From Holophagales bacterium (GTDB lineage: Bacteria > Acidobacteriota > Thermoanaerobaculia > Multivoradales > JAGPDF01), in contig CP064972.1 of assembly GCA_016699405.1 (NCBI GenBank), positions 5,053,501-5,117,500 on the forward strand: DNA of 64,000 nucleotides. The letters run 5' to 3'. The notes below the pieces were generated by a model, which worked only from the letters and a program-made list of their open reading frames with translations, had not been told where the DNA came from and ran no database searches. Positions 16,967 to 25,643 of the stretch are shown here, piece by piece; position 1 is the first letter of the stretch, and each line of letters opens with the position of its first letter. A program made the position numbers and the translations under genes.

Positions 16967-18504
16967 CGGCTCCCTCCGGCTTCGGTCGGCGGCGCGGACC
17001 CCGGCGTGCCGCCCGCCAGAGCGGCGAGGGCGCTGCGCAACCTCGACTCGGAGTCGAGCAGGAAGTTCGCCTTCACCGCCACGCGCTCCCCTTCGCCGAT
17101 CGCCCCGGCGGCGAGCTGCGCCTTGCCTTCGCCGCGCCAGAGGACGGTGACGAGGCGCGGCTCGTAGCGGCCGGGGGCGGTCTCCACGAAGACGATCTGG
17201 CGGACGCCGGTGTCGAGAACCGCCGAGTCCGGTACCACCACGCCCACGCCGAGGTCGATCGTCTGCTCGACGTCGACGAACATCCCGGGGCGCAGCTTCA
17301 TCTCCGGATTGGCCAGGTCGAAGCGCACCCGCAGCGTGCGCGACACCGGACTGAGCTCGGGATAGACGTAGGCGACGACCCCGTGGAACACCGCGGTCGG
17401 GTCGTAGGCGAGCGTGAGTTTCGCTTCCTGGCCGACGCGGAGGTAGCGCGCCTCCGATTCGTAGAAGTCGGCCTCGACCCAGACGTGCGAGAGGTCGGCG
17501 ACGGTGTAGAGCTCCATGCCGGGCTCGATCCGGCGACCGGCCAGCACCTCCTTGGAGACGACGAAGCCGGAGGCCGGGGCGAGCAGGTCGACGGTGCGCC
17601 GTGCCTTGCCGCTGCGCTCGAGCTCGGCGAGGAACTTCTCCGGCACGTCGAAGAGCTCGAGGCGCCGCCGTGCCGCCGTCATCAGGTCCTCCCCACCGCG
17701 CCGCACCTCGGGGATCGAGGACGCGAGGAAGCGGTCGGCGTTGCGTCGCGCCAGCAGGTACTCCTCCTGGCTGGCCAGGAGCTCGGGCGAGTAGATCGAC
17801 AGCATCGGCTGTCCGCGCCGCACGTACTGGCCGGTGAAGTTGACGTGCAGCGTCTCGACCCAGCCGGAGGTCTTCGCCTGCGCACGGTAGAGCCGCGTCT
17901 CGTCGGCCGCCACCGAGCCGACGGTGCGGATCGAGCGCGTCAGCCGCTCGGCCCGCGCCGGCTCGCTGCGCACGCCGGCGAGGCGCAGACCGGCCGCGTC
18001 GGCGTCGACCGTCGCGTGGCCGGCGACGCCCCCCGACGTCGCCCCGGCGACCTCGTCGGACCAGACCGGAAGGTAGTCCATGCCCATCGGGTCCTTCGCC
18101 GGCACCGGCGAGGTGACCGACGGATCCATCGGATTGCGATAGAAGAGGACGTGGCGCTCACCCGGGGAGGGCGTCCCTCGCTCGGGGACGGGCTCACGCC
18201 GCACCAGGTCCATCTTGCACTTCGGGCAGATGCCGGCGGTGGCGGAAACCACCTCCGGGTGCATCGGACAGGTCCAGGTCGCGGCGGCCGGGGTCGCCGC
18301 GGGCGTCGCGGCAGGCACCTTCGCGACCAGGTCCATGTTGCAGATCGGACACGAGCCCGGGCGGTCCGCGACGTAGGTCGGATGCATCGGGCAGTAGTAG
18401 ACGGCGCCGCTCGTGCGGCTCGGACAGCCGAGGGCGAACAGCGCGCCGAGAACGACGAGCGCCACGACGACGACGCGGAAGGGGCGGACGGGGCGACGGC
18501 TCAT
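16963..18504 (-). CDS. cusB: CusB-type periplasmic adaptor with N-terminal heavy-metal-binding modules
   Basis: 513-residue membrane fusion protein linking the RND pump to the outer membrane channel. After an N-terminal hydrophobic segment ending in LGC (probable lipoprotein), there are two Cys/Met metal-binding modules (YYCPMHP...CPICNMDLV and WTCPMHP...CPKCKMDLV). A third module lacks cysteines (YRNPMDP...PMGMDYLPVW). The barrel-sandwich and beta-barrel domains follow (AKTSGWVETLHV, LLAPASGFVV, LRPGMFVDVE). The ATG at 18504 overlaps the tolC-like stop, ATGA. The triple metal-binding head suggests a copper/silver chaperone role. Confidence 0.93.
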   Translation of the reverse strand: MSRRPVRPFRVVVVALVVLGALFALGCPSRTSGAVYYCPMHPTYVADRPGSCPICNMDLVAKVPAATPAATPAAATWTCPMHPEVVSATAGICPKCKMDLVRREPVPERGTPSPGERHVLFYRNPMDPSVTSPVPAKDPMGMDYLPVWSDEVAGATSGGVAGHATVDADAAGLRLAGVRSEPARAERLTRSIRTVGSVAADETRLYRAQAKTSGWVETLHVNFTGQYVRRGQPMLSIYSPELLASQEEYLLARRNADRFLASSIPEVRRGGEDLMTAARRRLELFDVPEKFLAELERSGKARRTVDLLAPASGFVVSKEVLAGRRIEPGMELYTVADLSHVWVEADFYESEARYLRVGQEAKLTLAYDPTAVFHGVVAYVYPELSPVSRTLRVRFDLANPEMKLRPGMFVDVEQTIDLGVGVVVPDSAVLDTGVRQIVFVETAPGRYEPRLVTVLWRGEGKAQLAAGAIGEGERVAVKANFLLDSESRLRSALAALAGGTPGSAPPTEAGGSR

Positions 18505-19883
18505 GGCACGAGTCCTTCGACGAGAGAACGGTTGGCGCCGGAGCCGGTCGGGCTCGCGGCGGGGGAGGTCGGGGAAGGCGATGCAGCGTCGCCTTCCTCG
18601 CCGAGCAGCGCGGCGATCTGGACACGAACCGCGAGGCGTTCGGCCTCGAGGCGCGCCTGGGCGACCCGAGCGTCGAGCCAGCGGCCGTAGTCCTCGACCA
18701 CGGTCGAGAAGTCGCCCTGCCCGTGGAGATACGCGGTGCGAGCGGCATCGAAGGCCGCCGAGCTCTGCGGCAGGATCGCCTCGCTCGACAGGCGGAGCTG
18801 GCCGTCGAGCCTCCACCAGGATCCGAGCAGGCGTTCGCCCGCGGCGCGAGCGCTGATCTCGGCCTCGCGTCGCTCCGCCCGCACCGCGTCGAGATCGTGC
18901 TCGGCGGCGCGGATCCGCGGCTCCTGGCGGCTCTTGCGCCAGAAGGGCAGCTCGATGCCGAGCCCGAGCAGCAGCACCGGGTCGTTGGCGCCGCGCAGCC
19001 CGACCCCGCCGGCGGCGGTGAAGTCCGGGCGGAGCTCGTTCCGTTCCGTGGCGAGGCGCCGCTCGCTCGCCGTCTCCATCGCCCGGCGAACCGCCACCTC
19101 GGCCGCCCGCTCCGCGGCGAGTCGCGCCACGCCCTCGGGCAGCGGCGAGACCGGCGGCAGGGTGGTCACGACGCCGATCGGCGAGCCGGCCGGCAGATCG
19201 AGGAGCCCGCGAAGGTCGGCTTCGACTTCGGCGCGCTCGCCGGCGACCTCGATCCGCCGCTCGTCGTGCATCGCCAGCTCGAGCTGGACCTTGAGCACGG
19301 CCTCCTGCTCGCCCTCGCCCGCGCCGTAGCGAGCGGTCACCGTCGCCGCCAGCAGCTCGAGCAACTCGTGCGCCTCCTCGAGCACCCCGCGCTCGCGGTC
19401 GAGGGCATAGAGGCGGGCCACGAGGGTCGTCACCTCGCGAACCAGCTCGCGACGGGCCGACGCCAGCTCGGCGGCGACCGTCGCGGTCTCGGCGCGCGCC
19501 AGGTCGCGGCGCGCCTGGCGTTTGCCCGGCCAGGGGAGCGTTTGCCGCACGCCGAGCTCGAGCATCGACATCTCTTCGTCGCCGAGCGACCAGCGGCCGA
19601 GGCCGACGTTCTGCAGCCGCGCTTCGACCATCGGATTGGCGAGCGCTCCTTCCGGCCCGACGCGCTCCTCGGCCGCCGCGAGCCGCGCCGCCAACGCGAC
19701 GAGGCGCGGTGATCGGCGCTCGGCGAGGCTCAGCAGCTCGGCGAGCGGCGGCGCTTCGACCCCCGCCATCCCGGGGTGAGCCGGCAGCTCATCGCTCGCC
19801 GGCGCGGCGGGCGACTCCGCCCGGAGCACCGCGCTCCCCACGAGAAACCAGACCAACCCGGCAACGACCGCCTTCGATCTCAC
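18501..19883 (-). CDS. TolC/CusC-family outer membrane efflux channel
   Basis: Outer membrane factor of about 460 residues. Signal peptide VRSKAVVAGLVWFLVGSAV, then two long coiled-coil repeats typical of TolC proteins (LAELLSLAERRSPRLVALAA... and a second half starting near ERNELRPDFTAAGGVGLRG). I start at GTG 19883 because GAGGAGG lies 5 nt upstream and a proper signal peptide results; an ATG at 19910 has neither. It forms one operon with the CusB and CusA genes through 4-nt overlaps. It exports the metal passed on by the pump. Confidence 0.88.
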   Translation of the reverse strand: MRSKAVVAGLVWFLVGSAVLRAESPAAPASDELPAHPGMAGVEAPPLAELLSLAERRSPRLVALAARLAAAEERVGPEGALANPMVEARLQNVGLGRWSLGDEEMSMLELGVRQTLPWPGKRQARRDLARAETATVAAELASARRELVREVTTLVARLYALDRERGVLEEAHELLELLAATVTARYGAGEGEQEAVLKVQLELAMHDERRIEVAGERAEVEADLRGLLDLPAGSPIGVVTTLPPVSPLPEGVARLAAERAAEVAVRRAMETASERRLATERNELRPDFTAAGGVGLRGANDPVLLLGLGIELPFWRKSRQEPRIRAAEHDLDAVRAERREAEISARAAGERLLGSWWRLDGQLRLSSEAILPQSSAAFDAARTAYLHGQGDFSTVVEDYGRWLDARVAQARLEAERLAVRVQIAALLGEEGDAASPSPTSPAASPTGSGANRSLVEGLVP

Positions 19884-19961
19884 GCCAGCCTCCTCGGAAA
19901 CGTCGAGCATCCCGCGGCGCACCACGCGCTGCGGGCAGACACACCTCGCCGAGGAGGGGTC

Positions 19962-20360
19962 TCAGATCAGCAGGACGGAAAGGAGGGTGAAGAGACCGAG
20001 ATCGTGCAATCGTGCCGCGCAAGCGCGCTCGCTCCGCGCCCAGGCCTCGAGTGGCGCCGCTGGCAACGCCGACGCCAGGCGCGACGTGGCGACGAGCGGA
20101 GCCGGGGCGGCGCTGCCTTCGGCCGGGGCGGCGAGGGTCGGCACCGTCGGCGCCGGGGCGGCGGGTGCCGGAGCGCAGCAGCCAAGCTGGACGCTCCACG
20201 CGGCGCTGACCGGACAACGGACGGCACCGCGCGAGGCCATCATCGGGCAGGCTCTGCCCATCCGGCAGCAGGCCCGGCCGGAACGCTCGCTCGCCGAGGC
20301 AAGCGCTCCCGCGAAAGCGAGGAGAGCGAGCAGCGCGAGCGCGACGGACCGGCGTTTCAT
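19962..20360 (-). CDS. Small secreted Cys/Met-rich protein heading the metal-efflux operon
   Basis: 132-residue protein with a signal peptide (VALALLALLAFAGALASAS) and then a cysteine/methionine cluster (RACCRMGRACPMM, later LGCC). An Ala/Pro-rich linker follows, and the protein ends in a short hydrophobic segment (LGLFTLLSVLLI). I do not recognise a named family. Its position 78 nt upstream of the TolC-like gene and its thiol/thioether ligands suggest periplasmic Cu/Ag binding, comparable in role to CusF but not in sequence. A -10-like TATACT (20368-20373) ends 7 nt before its ATG. Confidence 0.6.
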   Translation of the reverse strand: MKRRSVALALLALLAFAGALASASERSGRACCRMGRACPMMASRGAVRCPVSAAWSVQLGCCAPAPAAPAPTVPTLAAPAEGSAAPAPLVATSRLASALPAAPLEAWARSERACAARLHDLGLFTLLSVLLI

Positions 20361-20589
20361 CGCCGGGAGTATACGCCGCCCTCGCCGACGGCCGGCCCCC
20401 GGGACCGGTGGCGGCTCCGACCGAGGGTTCGAGAGCCGGCTCGGGGGCGCTCTCCGCCAACTCCTGCCCGGCTCGACGGCGAACCGAGCTCCCCCCTTCC
20501 ACCTGCCGGCGTAGCGCTAGACTCACCGGTGGACCCCGCGCCTCCCGCGCGACCCGTTCCCAGCACCTCGACTGATGAAGGAGATCCTC

Positions 20590-21216
20590 ATGCGCTTCCG
20601 GATGCTCCCGCTGGCCGCCCTCGCGCTGCTCGCCGTCGCCTTTCCTCTGCCGCTCCACGCCGGCGGCGGCCACGACGAAGGGCTCCTCGACCCGGCCTGG
20701 TTCGGGAAGAGCGTCGAGTTCCGCTCGACGGAGGAGATCGACTACCTCTGGGTCAAGCCCGGCTTCTCGACCGAGGGCAAGACACTGAAGCTCGCCAAAT
20801 GGAGCGACCCGGTCTTCCTCGGGGAGAAGCGGGACAGCAAGGACTCCGCCAAGGCCTACGAGCTGACCGAGATGATGCCCTCGCGCTTCAAGGGCGCGCT
20901 CGCCCCGGTCGCCAAGGTATCGAGCGACGCGGGTGAGCTGGTGCTCTCCGGCCAACTCGTCGACTGCACGGCCGGCAGCAAGGCGGCCAAGTGGCTGGTC
21001 GGCATGGGAGCCGGCTCGGCGAGCGCGACCTGGAATCTCAAGATCGCCGACGCCGCGAGTGGCGAGGTCCTGGTGGCGATCCACCACCGGGCAATCAGTG
21101 GCACGGCGATGTCGGACATCGAGGACAAGATCGTCAAGTGGCTCGACGAGGGGTTCATCCCCGGCTACCGGAGCAACTTCTCCGACTACGCCCACGGCAA
21201 GAAACCGAAGAAGTGA
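20590..21216 (+). CDS. Exported DUF4410-like protein
   Basis: 208 residues with a signal peptide (RMLPLAALALLAVAFPLPLHA). The middle and C-terminal part matches the DUF4410 pattern: LVLSGQLVDCTAGSKAAKWLVGMG, then ASATWNLKIADAASGEVL and a terminal WLDEGF helix. The family is exported and of unknown function. ATG 20590 is chosen because AAGGAG lies 7 nt before it; ATG 20575 has no SD. A TAGACT box lies at 20518-20523. Its stop overlaps the next start (GTGA), so it is first in a three-gene operon. Confidence 0.75.
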   Translation: MRFRMLPLAALALLAVAFPLPLHAGGGHDEGLLDPAWFGKSVEFRSTEEIDYLWVKPGFSTEGKTLKLAKWSDPVFLGEKRDSKDSAKAYELTEMMPSRFKGALAPVAKVSSDAGELVLSGQLVDCTAGSKAAKWLVGMGAGSASATWNLKIADAASGEVLVAIHHRAISGTAMSDIEDKIVKWLDEGFIPGYRSNFSDYAHGKKPKK

Positions 21217-21740
21217 CCGACAGGCCGACCCATCCCCCCGGCCGACTGCAACTCGCGGTCGTCGGTGCGGCCTCTTGTGACGGTTCGCTCGAAGCGCTCG
21301 CTCGCCGCGTCGGTCGCGACGTGGCCGCAGCCGGGGCGGTGCTGCTCTGCGGCGGCCGCGGCGGGGTGATGGCCGCGGCGAGCGCCGGAGCGCGTGAGGC
21401 CGGCGGGCTCGTCGTCGGCCTGCTGCCGGGCGCCGACGCCACGGCCACGCCGCCGAACCCGCACCTCGACGTGACGCTCTTCACCGGCCTCGGGCAGGCG
21501 CGCAACGTCGTGCTGACGCTCTCGGCGCACGCCGTGCTGGCGATCGGCGGCGGCTGGGGGACGCTCTCGGAGATCGCCATGGCGCTCAAGCAGCGCATCC
21601 CGGTCGTGCTGCTCGAGAGCTGGGACCTGGTGCGTCCGGACGGCTTGGTCGACCCGCTCCTGCGGCAGGCGACCTCACCCCACGATGCGGTCGAGATGGC
21701 GGTGCGGATGGGAGAGCTGCGAAGGGAGGGACGAACGTGA
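21213..21740 (+). CDS. LOG-like / TIGR00725 family Rossmann protein
   Basis: 175 residues. The family resembles lysine-decarboxylase-like LOG phosphoribohydrolases, which release cytokinin or nucleobases from nucleotides. Seen: LLCGGRGGVMAAASAGA (phosphate loop), ARNVVLTLSAHAVLAIGG, and GGGWGTLSEIAMALK (the PGGxGTxxE-like motif with Gly in place of Pro). GTG start at 21213 overlaps the previous TGA (GTGA), and its own stop overlaps the next GTG in the same way. The substrate is unknown. Confidence 0.82.
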   Translation: MTDRPTHPPGRLQLAVVGAASCDGSLEALARRVGRDVAAAGAVLLCGGRGGVMAAASAGAREAGGLVVGLLPGADATATPPNPHLDVTLFTGLGQARNVVLTLSAHAVLAIGGGWGTLSEIAMALKQRIPVVLLESWDLVRPDGLVDPLLRQATSPHDAVEMAVRMGELRREGRT

Positions 21741-22156
21741 GCAACCCGAAAGAACCAGCGGCCGCCGCGACGACGGCGGCCGAGACGGCCCGCCGCGAGC
21801 CGGCCATCCGCGTGATCCTGATGCCGAAGGACACCAACGCCCTCGGCACGATCTTCGGCGGCGTGATCCTCTCCTACATCGACCTCGCCGGCGCGGTCGA
21901 GGCCCATCGCCATTGCACCGGCAGGCTGGTGACCGTCGCCATGCGCGAGGTGGTCTTCCACCAGCCGGTCTTCGTCGGCGACCTGGTGAGCTTCTATACC
22001 TCGACCAAGCGGCTGGGAAACACGTCGGTCACGGTCGACGTCTCGGTCGAGGTCGAACGCGGCCAGAGTGGCGGGGCGAAGGTCCACGTCACCCAGGCCG
22101 AGGTCGTCTACGTCCACGTCGACCAGGGTGGGCGCCCGACGCCGATCCCGCAGTAG
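21737..22156 (+). CDS. Acyl-CoA thioesterase, YciA/BACH hotdog family
   Basis: 139-residue hotdog-fold thioester hydrolase. Diagnostic stretches: MPKDTNALGTIFGGVILSYID near residue 29, with the catalytic-site Asn/Asp pattern, AGAVEAHRHC, and VTVAMREVVFHQPVFVGDLV. The first 25 residues are Ala/Thr rich and probably disordered. GTG 21737 overlaps the preceding stop by GTGA. It cleaves acyl-CoA to free acid and CoA; chain-length preference is unknown. Confidence 0.87.
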   Translation: MSNPKEPAAAATTAAETARREPAIRVILMPKDTNALGTIFGGVILSYIDLAGAVEAHRHCTGRLVTVAMREVVFHQPVFVGDLVSFYTSTKRLGNTSVTVDVSVEVERGQSGGAKVHVTQAEVVYVHVDQGGRPTPIPQ

Positions 22157-22169
22157 CGGGCGCACGCCG

Positions 22170-22209
22170 CGCCCCACGCCTCTCAGGTCGCTCGCTCTCG
22201 CGTGGGGCG
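22170..22209. terminator. Inverted repeat between convergent genes
   Basis: CGCCCCACGC (22170-22179) and GCGTGGGGCG (22200-22209) are perfect 10-bp arms around a 20-nt loop, between the convergent thioesterase and thymidine kinase genes. There is no T-tract, so this may be a bidirectional terminator of weak type or a dispersed palindrome. Confidence 0.4.
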
Positions 22210-22298
22210 AGCGGCGGCGCAGCAGCCGAGCGAACCGGCGACTCTGGGGCGTGGAGCGACCTTCCGGGGCGGGGGGCCACCGAACGGCCGAGGTCCCC

Positions 22299-22862
22299 TC
22301 AAGAATCCGGCGTTTCGTAGCAGCGCCGGCAGCGCGCCTCGTAGGCCTCGACGTCGCCCACCAGCACCTGCTCGCGCCCGCCGGCGATGCGCTGGCTGTA
22401 TTGCGCCGGCTCGCCGCAGACGACGCACACGGCGTGCATCTTGTCGACCTGCTCGGCCACGGCGAGCAGCGCCGGCATCGGTCCGAACGGTCGGCGCTCG
22501 AAGTCCTGATCCAGCCCGGCGAGGATGACGCGCAGCCCGCGGTCGGCGAGCTCCATCGCCAGCGTGACGATCCCGGCGTCGAAGAACTGCACCTCGTCGA
22601 CACCGACGACCTGGGTCTCGGGAGCGAGGGCCGCGCGCAGCGACGCCGAGTCCGGGACCGAGTGGGCGTCGAGCTGGCGCCGGTCGCGCGTGACCAGAAT
22701 GTCCGCCTCGTCCCGCGTGTCGAGCGACGGCTTGAACACCTGCACCCGCTGTCGGGCGATCACCGCCCGCCGCAGCCGCCGCACCAGCTCCTCGCTCTTG
22801 CCGGAGAACATCCCCCCGGCGATCACCTCGATCTGCCCCGCCCCCTCGTGCCGCGCGTGCAT
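22299..22862 (-). CDS. tdk: Thymidine kinase (type II)
   Basis: 187-residue thymidine kinase of the nucleotide salvage pathway. P-loop IAGGMFSGKSEELVRRL near residue 15, the DEVQFFD lasso/Mg site, the catalytic-region LAGLDQDFERRPFG, and a structural zinc site CVVC...CRRC (four Cys, second pair at the C-terminus). ATG 22862 follows GGAGG by 4 nt and gives normal length; the frame is open further upstream, but that part looks like shadow sequence. Confidence 0.93.
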   Translation of the reverse strand: MHARHEGAGQIEVIAGGMFSGKSEELVRRLRRAVIARQRVQVFKPSLDTRDEADILVTRDRRQLDAHSVPDSASLRAALAPETQVVGVDEVQFFDAGIVTLAMELADRGLRVILAGLDQDFERRPFGPMPALLAVAEQVDKMHAVCVVCGEPAQYSQRIAGGREQVLVGDVEAYEARCRRCYETPDS

Positions 22863-23272
22863 GAAGCCTCCATCGCTCTCGGTTCCCGGAGAACCCGGAA
22901 GCGCGAGGATAGCGCGGCCGCGCCCGCGCATGGCGCACCGCCCGCTCGGCTCGCCGAACGAGCCAAGCCTCTTGGGTCGACTGGTAGGGAGGGTCTCCTT
23001 GCGGGGCTTCCCGTCAACCGGTACGGCAGCGGGAGCCTTCGCACGACTCCGGGGGGGACCTAGTCGCCGAACAACTGCCCGCGACTCGCCGTTCCGATCA
23101 AGACCGACCTGGGGGGACCGATCCGTCGAAGCCCCGCAAGGAGGATTCTGCGGCAGACGCGACATCGAGATGCCGAGCATGCCTTTCGCCGAGTATCCTC
23201 ACTCCGAAGAGTCCGAAATACAACCGAATTCGGCCCAAGTTGCACCAAAGGGCAACGCCGTGCCACCGCCTC
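22863..23272. other. 410-bp intergenic region with a long-range inverted repeat
   Basis: No gene is convincing here. It separates the tdk 5' end from the asd 3' end. It contains a 16-bp perfect inverted repeat (22995-23010 and 23128-23143) and a locally AT-richer patch near 23190-23240. Nothing else is recognised. Confidence 0.5.
22995..23143. repeat. 16-bp perfect inverted repeat pair spaced by 117 bp
   Basis: CTCCTTGCGGGGCTTC at 22995-23010 is the exact reverse complement of GAAGCCCCGCAAGGAG at 23128-23143. The intervening 117 bp hold no coding sequence. It could be a tiny mobile-element (MITE-like) remnant or a long-range RNA stem. Confidence 0.55.
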
Positions 23273-24337
23273 TCACACCGCCGCGACGAGCCATCCCTTG
23301 GCCTTCGCCAGCTCGGCGTTGAGCAGGCTCGCGCCGGCGGCGCCGCGCTCGGCGTTGTGACCGAGGAGCGTCATCTTCAGGCCGAGCAGCGGACACGGGC
23401 GAAGGCGTCCGACGTGGACCGCCATGCCGTCGTTCTCGTCGAGATCGAGCCGCGGCTGCGGGCGGTCCGGAGCCTCGTGGACGACGAGCGGCGGCTGCGG
23501 CGCCGAAGGCAGGGAGAGACGCTGCGCTTCGCCGCGGAAGCTCGTCAGCGCGTCGCGCACTGCGACGAGCGAAGGATCGCCCGCGAGGCGCACGGAGACC
23601 GCCTCGGTGTGTCCGTCGGCCACCGGCACGCGGTGGCAGGCGGCGGAGATCAGCGCGAGCAGCGGCTCGACCGCCTCGTCGGCGACTCGACCGAGCATCT
23701 TGGCGACCTCCTCCTCGACCTTCTCCTCTTCACCGCGAATGTAGGGAATGACGTTGCCGAGCAGATCGAGGCTCGGCACGCCGGGGTAGCCGGCGCCGCT
23801 CGCGGCCTGCATCGAGACCATGTGGACCGCCTCGATGCCGAAGGCCGCCTGGAGCGGCGCGAGCGCCGAGACCAGAATTGTCGCCGTGCAATTCGGGTTG
23901 CAGACGATCGCCCCCGGCCAGCCGCGCTCGCGTCGCTGCCGATCGACCAGGACGAGTTGCTCGGGGTTGACCTCCGGCACGAGCAGCGGCACGTCGGGCT
24001 CCATGCGGAAGGCCGAGGCGTTCGAGAAGACCCACGAACCGGCAGCGGCGAACGTGGGCTCGATCTCGCGCGCCGGCGCGGTGTCGAGCGCCGAGAAGAC
24101 CACCGGAGCTGCGGCGCGATCCGCCGCCGCCTCGACGAGAATCCGGTCGCCGAAGCCGGCGTACGGCTCGCCGCGCAGGCGCCACGCGCAAGCGTCGCGG
24201 TAGCTCTTGCCGGCGTTGCGATCGCTCGCGGCGAGGTGGCGGATCTCGAACCACGGATGGCGCGCCAGGCGTCGCACGAAACGCTGGCCGACGACGCCGG
24301 TGGCGCCGAGCACGGTGACGGGGATGCGGTTGCTCAT
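23273..24337 (-). CDS. asd: Aspartate-semialdehyde dehydrogenase
   Basis: 354-residue NADPH enzyme reducing aspartyl phosphate to the semialdehyde shared by Thr, Met and Lys synthesis. Rossmann motif VTVLGATGVVGQRF at the N-terminus, catalytic Cys in IVCNPNCTATI, SMQAASGAGYPGV in the active-site region, and a catalytic His within ACHRVPVADGH. The sequence is of the yeast/archaeal-type ASADH subclass. It is last in the thr operon, 4 nt after thrC. Confidence 0.93.
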   Translation of the reverse strand: MSNRIPVTVLGATGVVGQRFVRRLARHPWFEIRHLAASDRNAGKSYRDACAWRLRGEPYAGFGDRILVEAAADRAAAPVVFSALDTAPAREIEPTFAAAGSWVFSNASAFRMEPDVPLLVPEVNPEQLVLVDRQRRERGWPGAIVCNPNCTATILVSALAPLQAAFGIEAVHMVSMQAASGAGYPGVPSLDLLGNVIPYIRGEEEKVEEEVAKMLGRVADEAVEPLLALISAACHRVPVADGHTEAVSVRLAGDPSLVAVRDALTSFRGEAQRLSLPSAPQPPLVVHEAPDRPQPRLDLDENDGMAVHVGRLRPCPLLGLKMTLLGHNAERGAAGASLLNAELAKAKGWLVAAV

Positions 24338-24341
24338 CGGC

Positions 24342-25640
24342 TCACTCCTGATGTCGATTCCATTCGCCGCGCAGGGCACGGCGCAGTCGTTCGCCCTCGG
24401 GGGCGAGCGGCTCAGCGAGCAGCGGCCGCGCCATCGCTTCGGCGAGCGCGGCCGGCAGCGCCACGCCGTCGGCGGTGACGTCGAACTTCGCCGGGTGGGC
24501 CGTCGCGTAGAAGAGCCCGGTCTCGCCCGGCGCGAGCACCTGTCGCAGGACCGCCGAAGCGACCGCGCCGTGTGGATCGGCCGCATAGCCGACCGCGGCG
24601 AGCCAGGCGATTTCGGCGAGCGTTCCGGCGTCGTCGACGCTCCCCCAGCGCAACTCGGCGCGGAGCCGCGCGAGATCGCCACCGGCAAGGGAGACCACGC
24701 GCTCCCAGTTGTTCGGCGCACCGACGTCCATGGCGTTGGAGAGCGTCGCCACGCTCGGCCGCGGCCGGTAGTCGCCGTTGGCGAGGAAGTCCGGCACGGT
24801 GGTGTTGTCGTTGGTCGCGAGGGCCAGCCCGGCGAGCGGCAGCCCCAGTCGTCGCGCGACGAGCGTCGCACAGAGATTGCCGAAGTTGCCCGACGGCACA
24901 CAGACGACCGGCGGCGACGCGACGCCCTCGCGTCGCAGGCTGGCGACGCCTTCGAAGGCGTAGACCACCTGCGCGAGCAGACGGGCGACGTTGATCGAGT
25001 TGGCCGAGACCAGGCCGAGCTCGCGCGAGAGCGCCGCGTCGGCGAACGCCTCCTTGACCAGACGCTGGCAATCGTCGAACGCACCGTCGACGGCGAAGGC
25101 ACGGACGTTGCCGCCGAGCGTCGCCATCTGCCGCTCCTGGCGCTCGGCGATGCGCCCGCGCGGATAGAGCACGGCGACGCGGAAGCCCGGGAGGCCGTGA
25201 AAGGCGTGCACCACGGCGGCTCCGGTGTCGCCGCTGGTCGCCGTCAGGACGGTTCGCACCGCGCCCTCGCCGCTTCGCCGAGCCAGCAGCGCGAGGACGC
25301 GCGCGAGGAACCGGACGCCGAAGTCCTTGAACGAAAGCGATGGGCCGTGGAAGAGCTCGAGCGCCGCGTGCGCCTCCTCGATGCGCACCACCGGCAGCGG
25401 GAAGTCGAACGCCGAGGCGACGAGCTCGGCGATCTCGGGGCGACTCATCTCGTCGCCGAGCAGCCGCGTGAAGATCTCCTCATTGCGTGCCCTCGCGTCG
25501 AGCGCAAACAGCGCCTCGACGTCGGGAAACGCCACGAGCTCGAGCGGCACGAAGAGGCCGCCGTCTCCGGGCAGGTTCGTCGCCACGGCGTCGAGGAAGG
25601 TCGTCCGGCGGCGGGAGTCGCGGGTCGAGGTCCAGAACAT
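24342..25640 (-). CDS. thrC: Threonine synthase
   Basis: 432-residue PLP enzyme converting phosphohomoserine to threonine. The PLP lysine is in GPSLSFKDFGVRFLA (about 103), and the phosphate-binding loop is in LTATSGDTGAAVVHAF; VCVPSGNFGNLCATL and NDNTTVPDFL are further family segments. Length is normal. It lies 3 nt after the aspartokinase-homoserine kinase gene, directly using its product. Confidence 0.94.
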   Translation of the reverse strand: MFWTSTRDSRRRTTFLDAVATNLPGDGGLFVPLELVAFPDVEALFALDARARNEEIFTRLLGDEMSRPEIAELVASAFDFPLPVVRIEEAHAALELFHGPSLSFKDFGVRFLARVLALLARRSGEGAVRTVLTATSGDTGAAVVHAFHGLPGFRVAVLYPRGRIAERQERQMATLGGNVRAFAVDGAFDDCQRLVKEAFADAALSRELGLVSANSINVARLLAQVVYAFEGVASLRREGVASPPVVCVPSGNFGNLCATLVARRLGLPLAGLALATNDNTTVPDFLANGDYRPRPSVATLSNAMDVGAPNNWERVVSLAGGDLARLRAELRWGSVDDAGTLAEIAWLAAVGYAADPHGAVASAVLRQVLAPGETGLFYATAHPAKFDVTADGVALPAALAEAMARPLLAEPLAPEGERLRRALRGEWNRHQE

Positions 25641-25643
25641 GCC

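Noticed and set aside
13724..17167. 1147-codon plus-strand frame over the cus genes
   Set aside because: Shadow of cusA/cusB; no domain or start signal.
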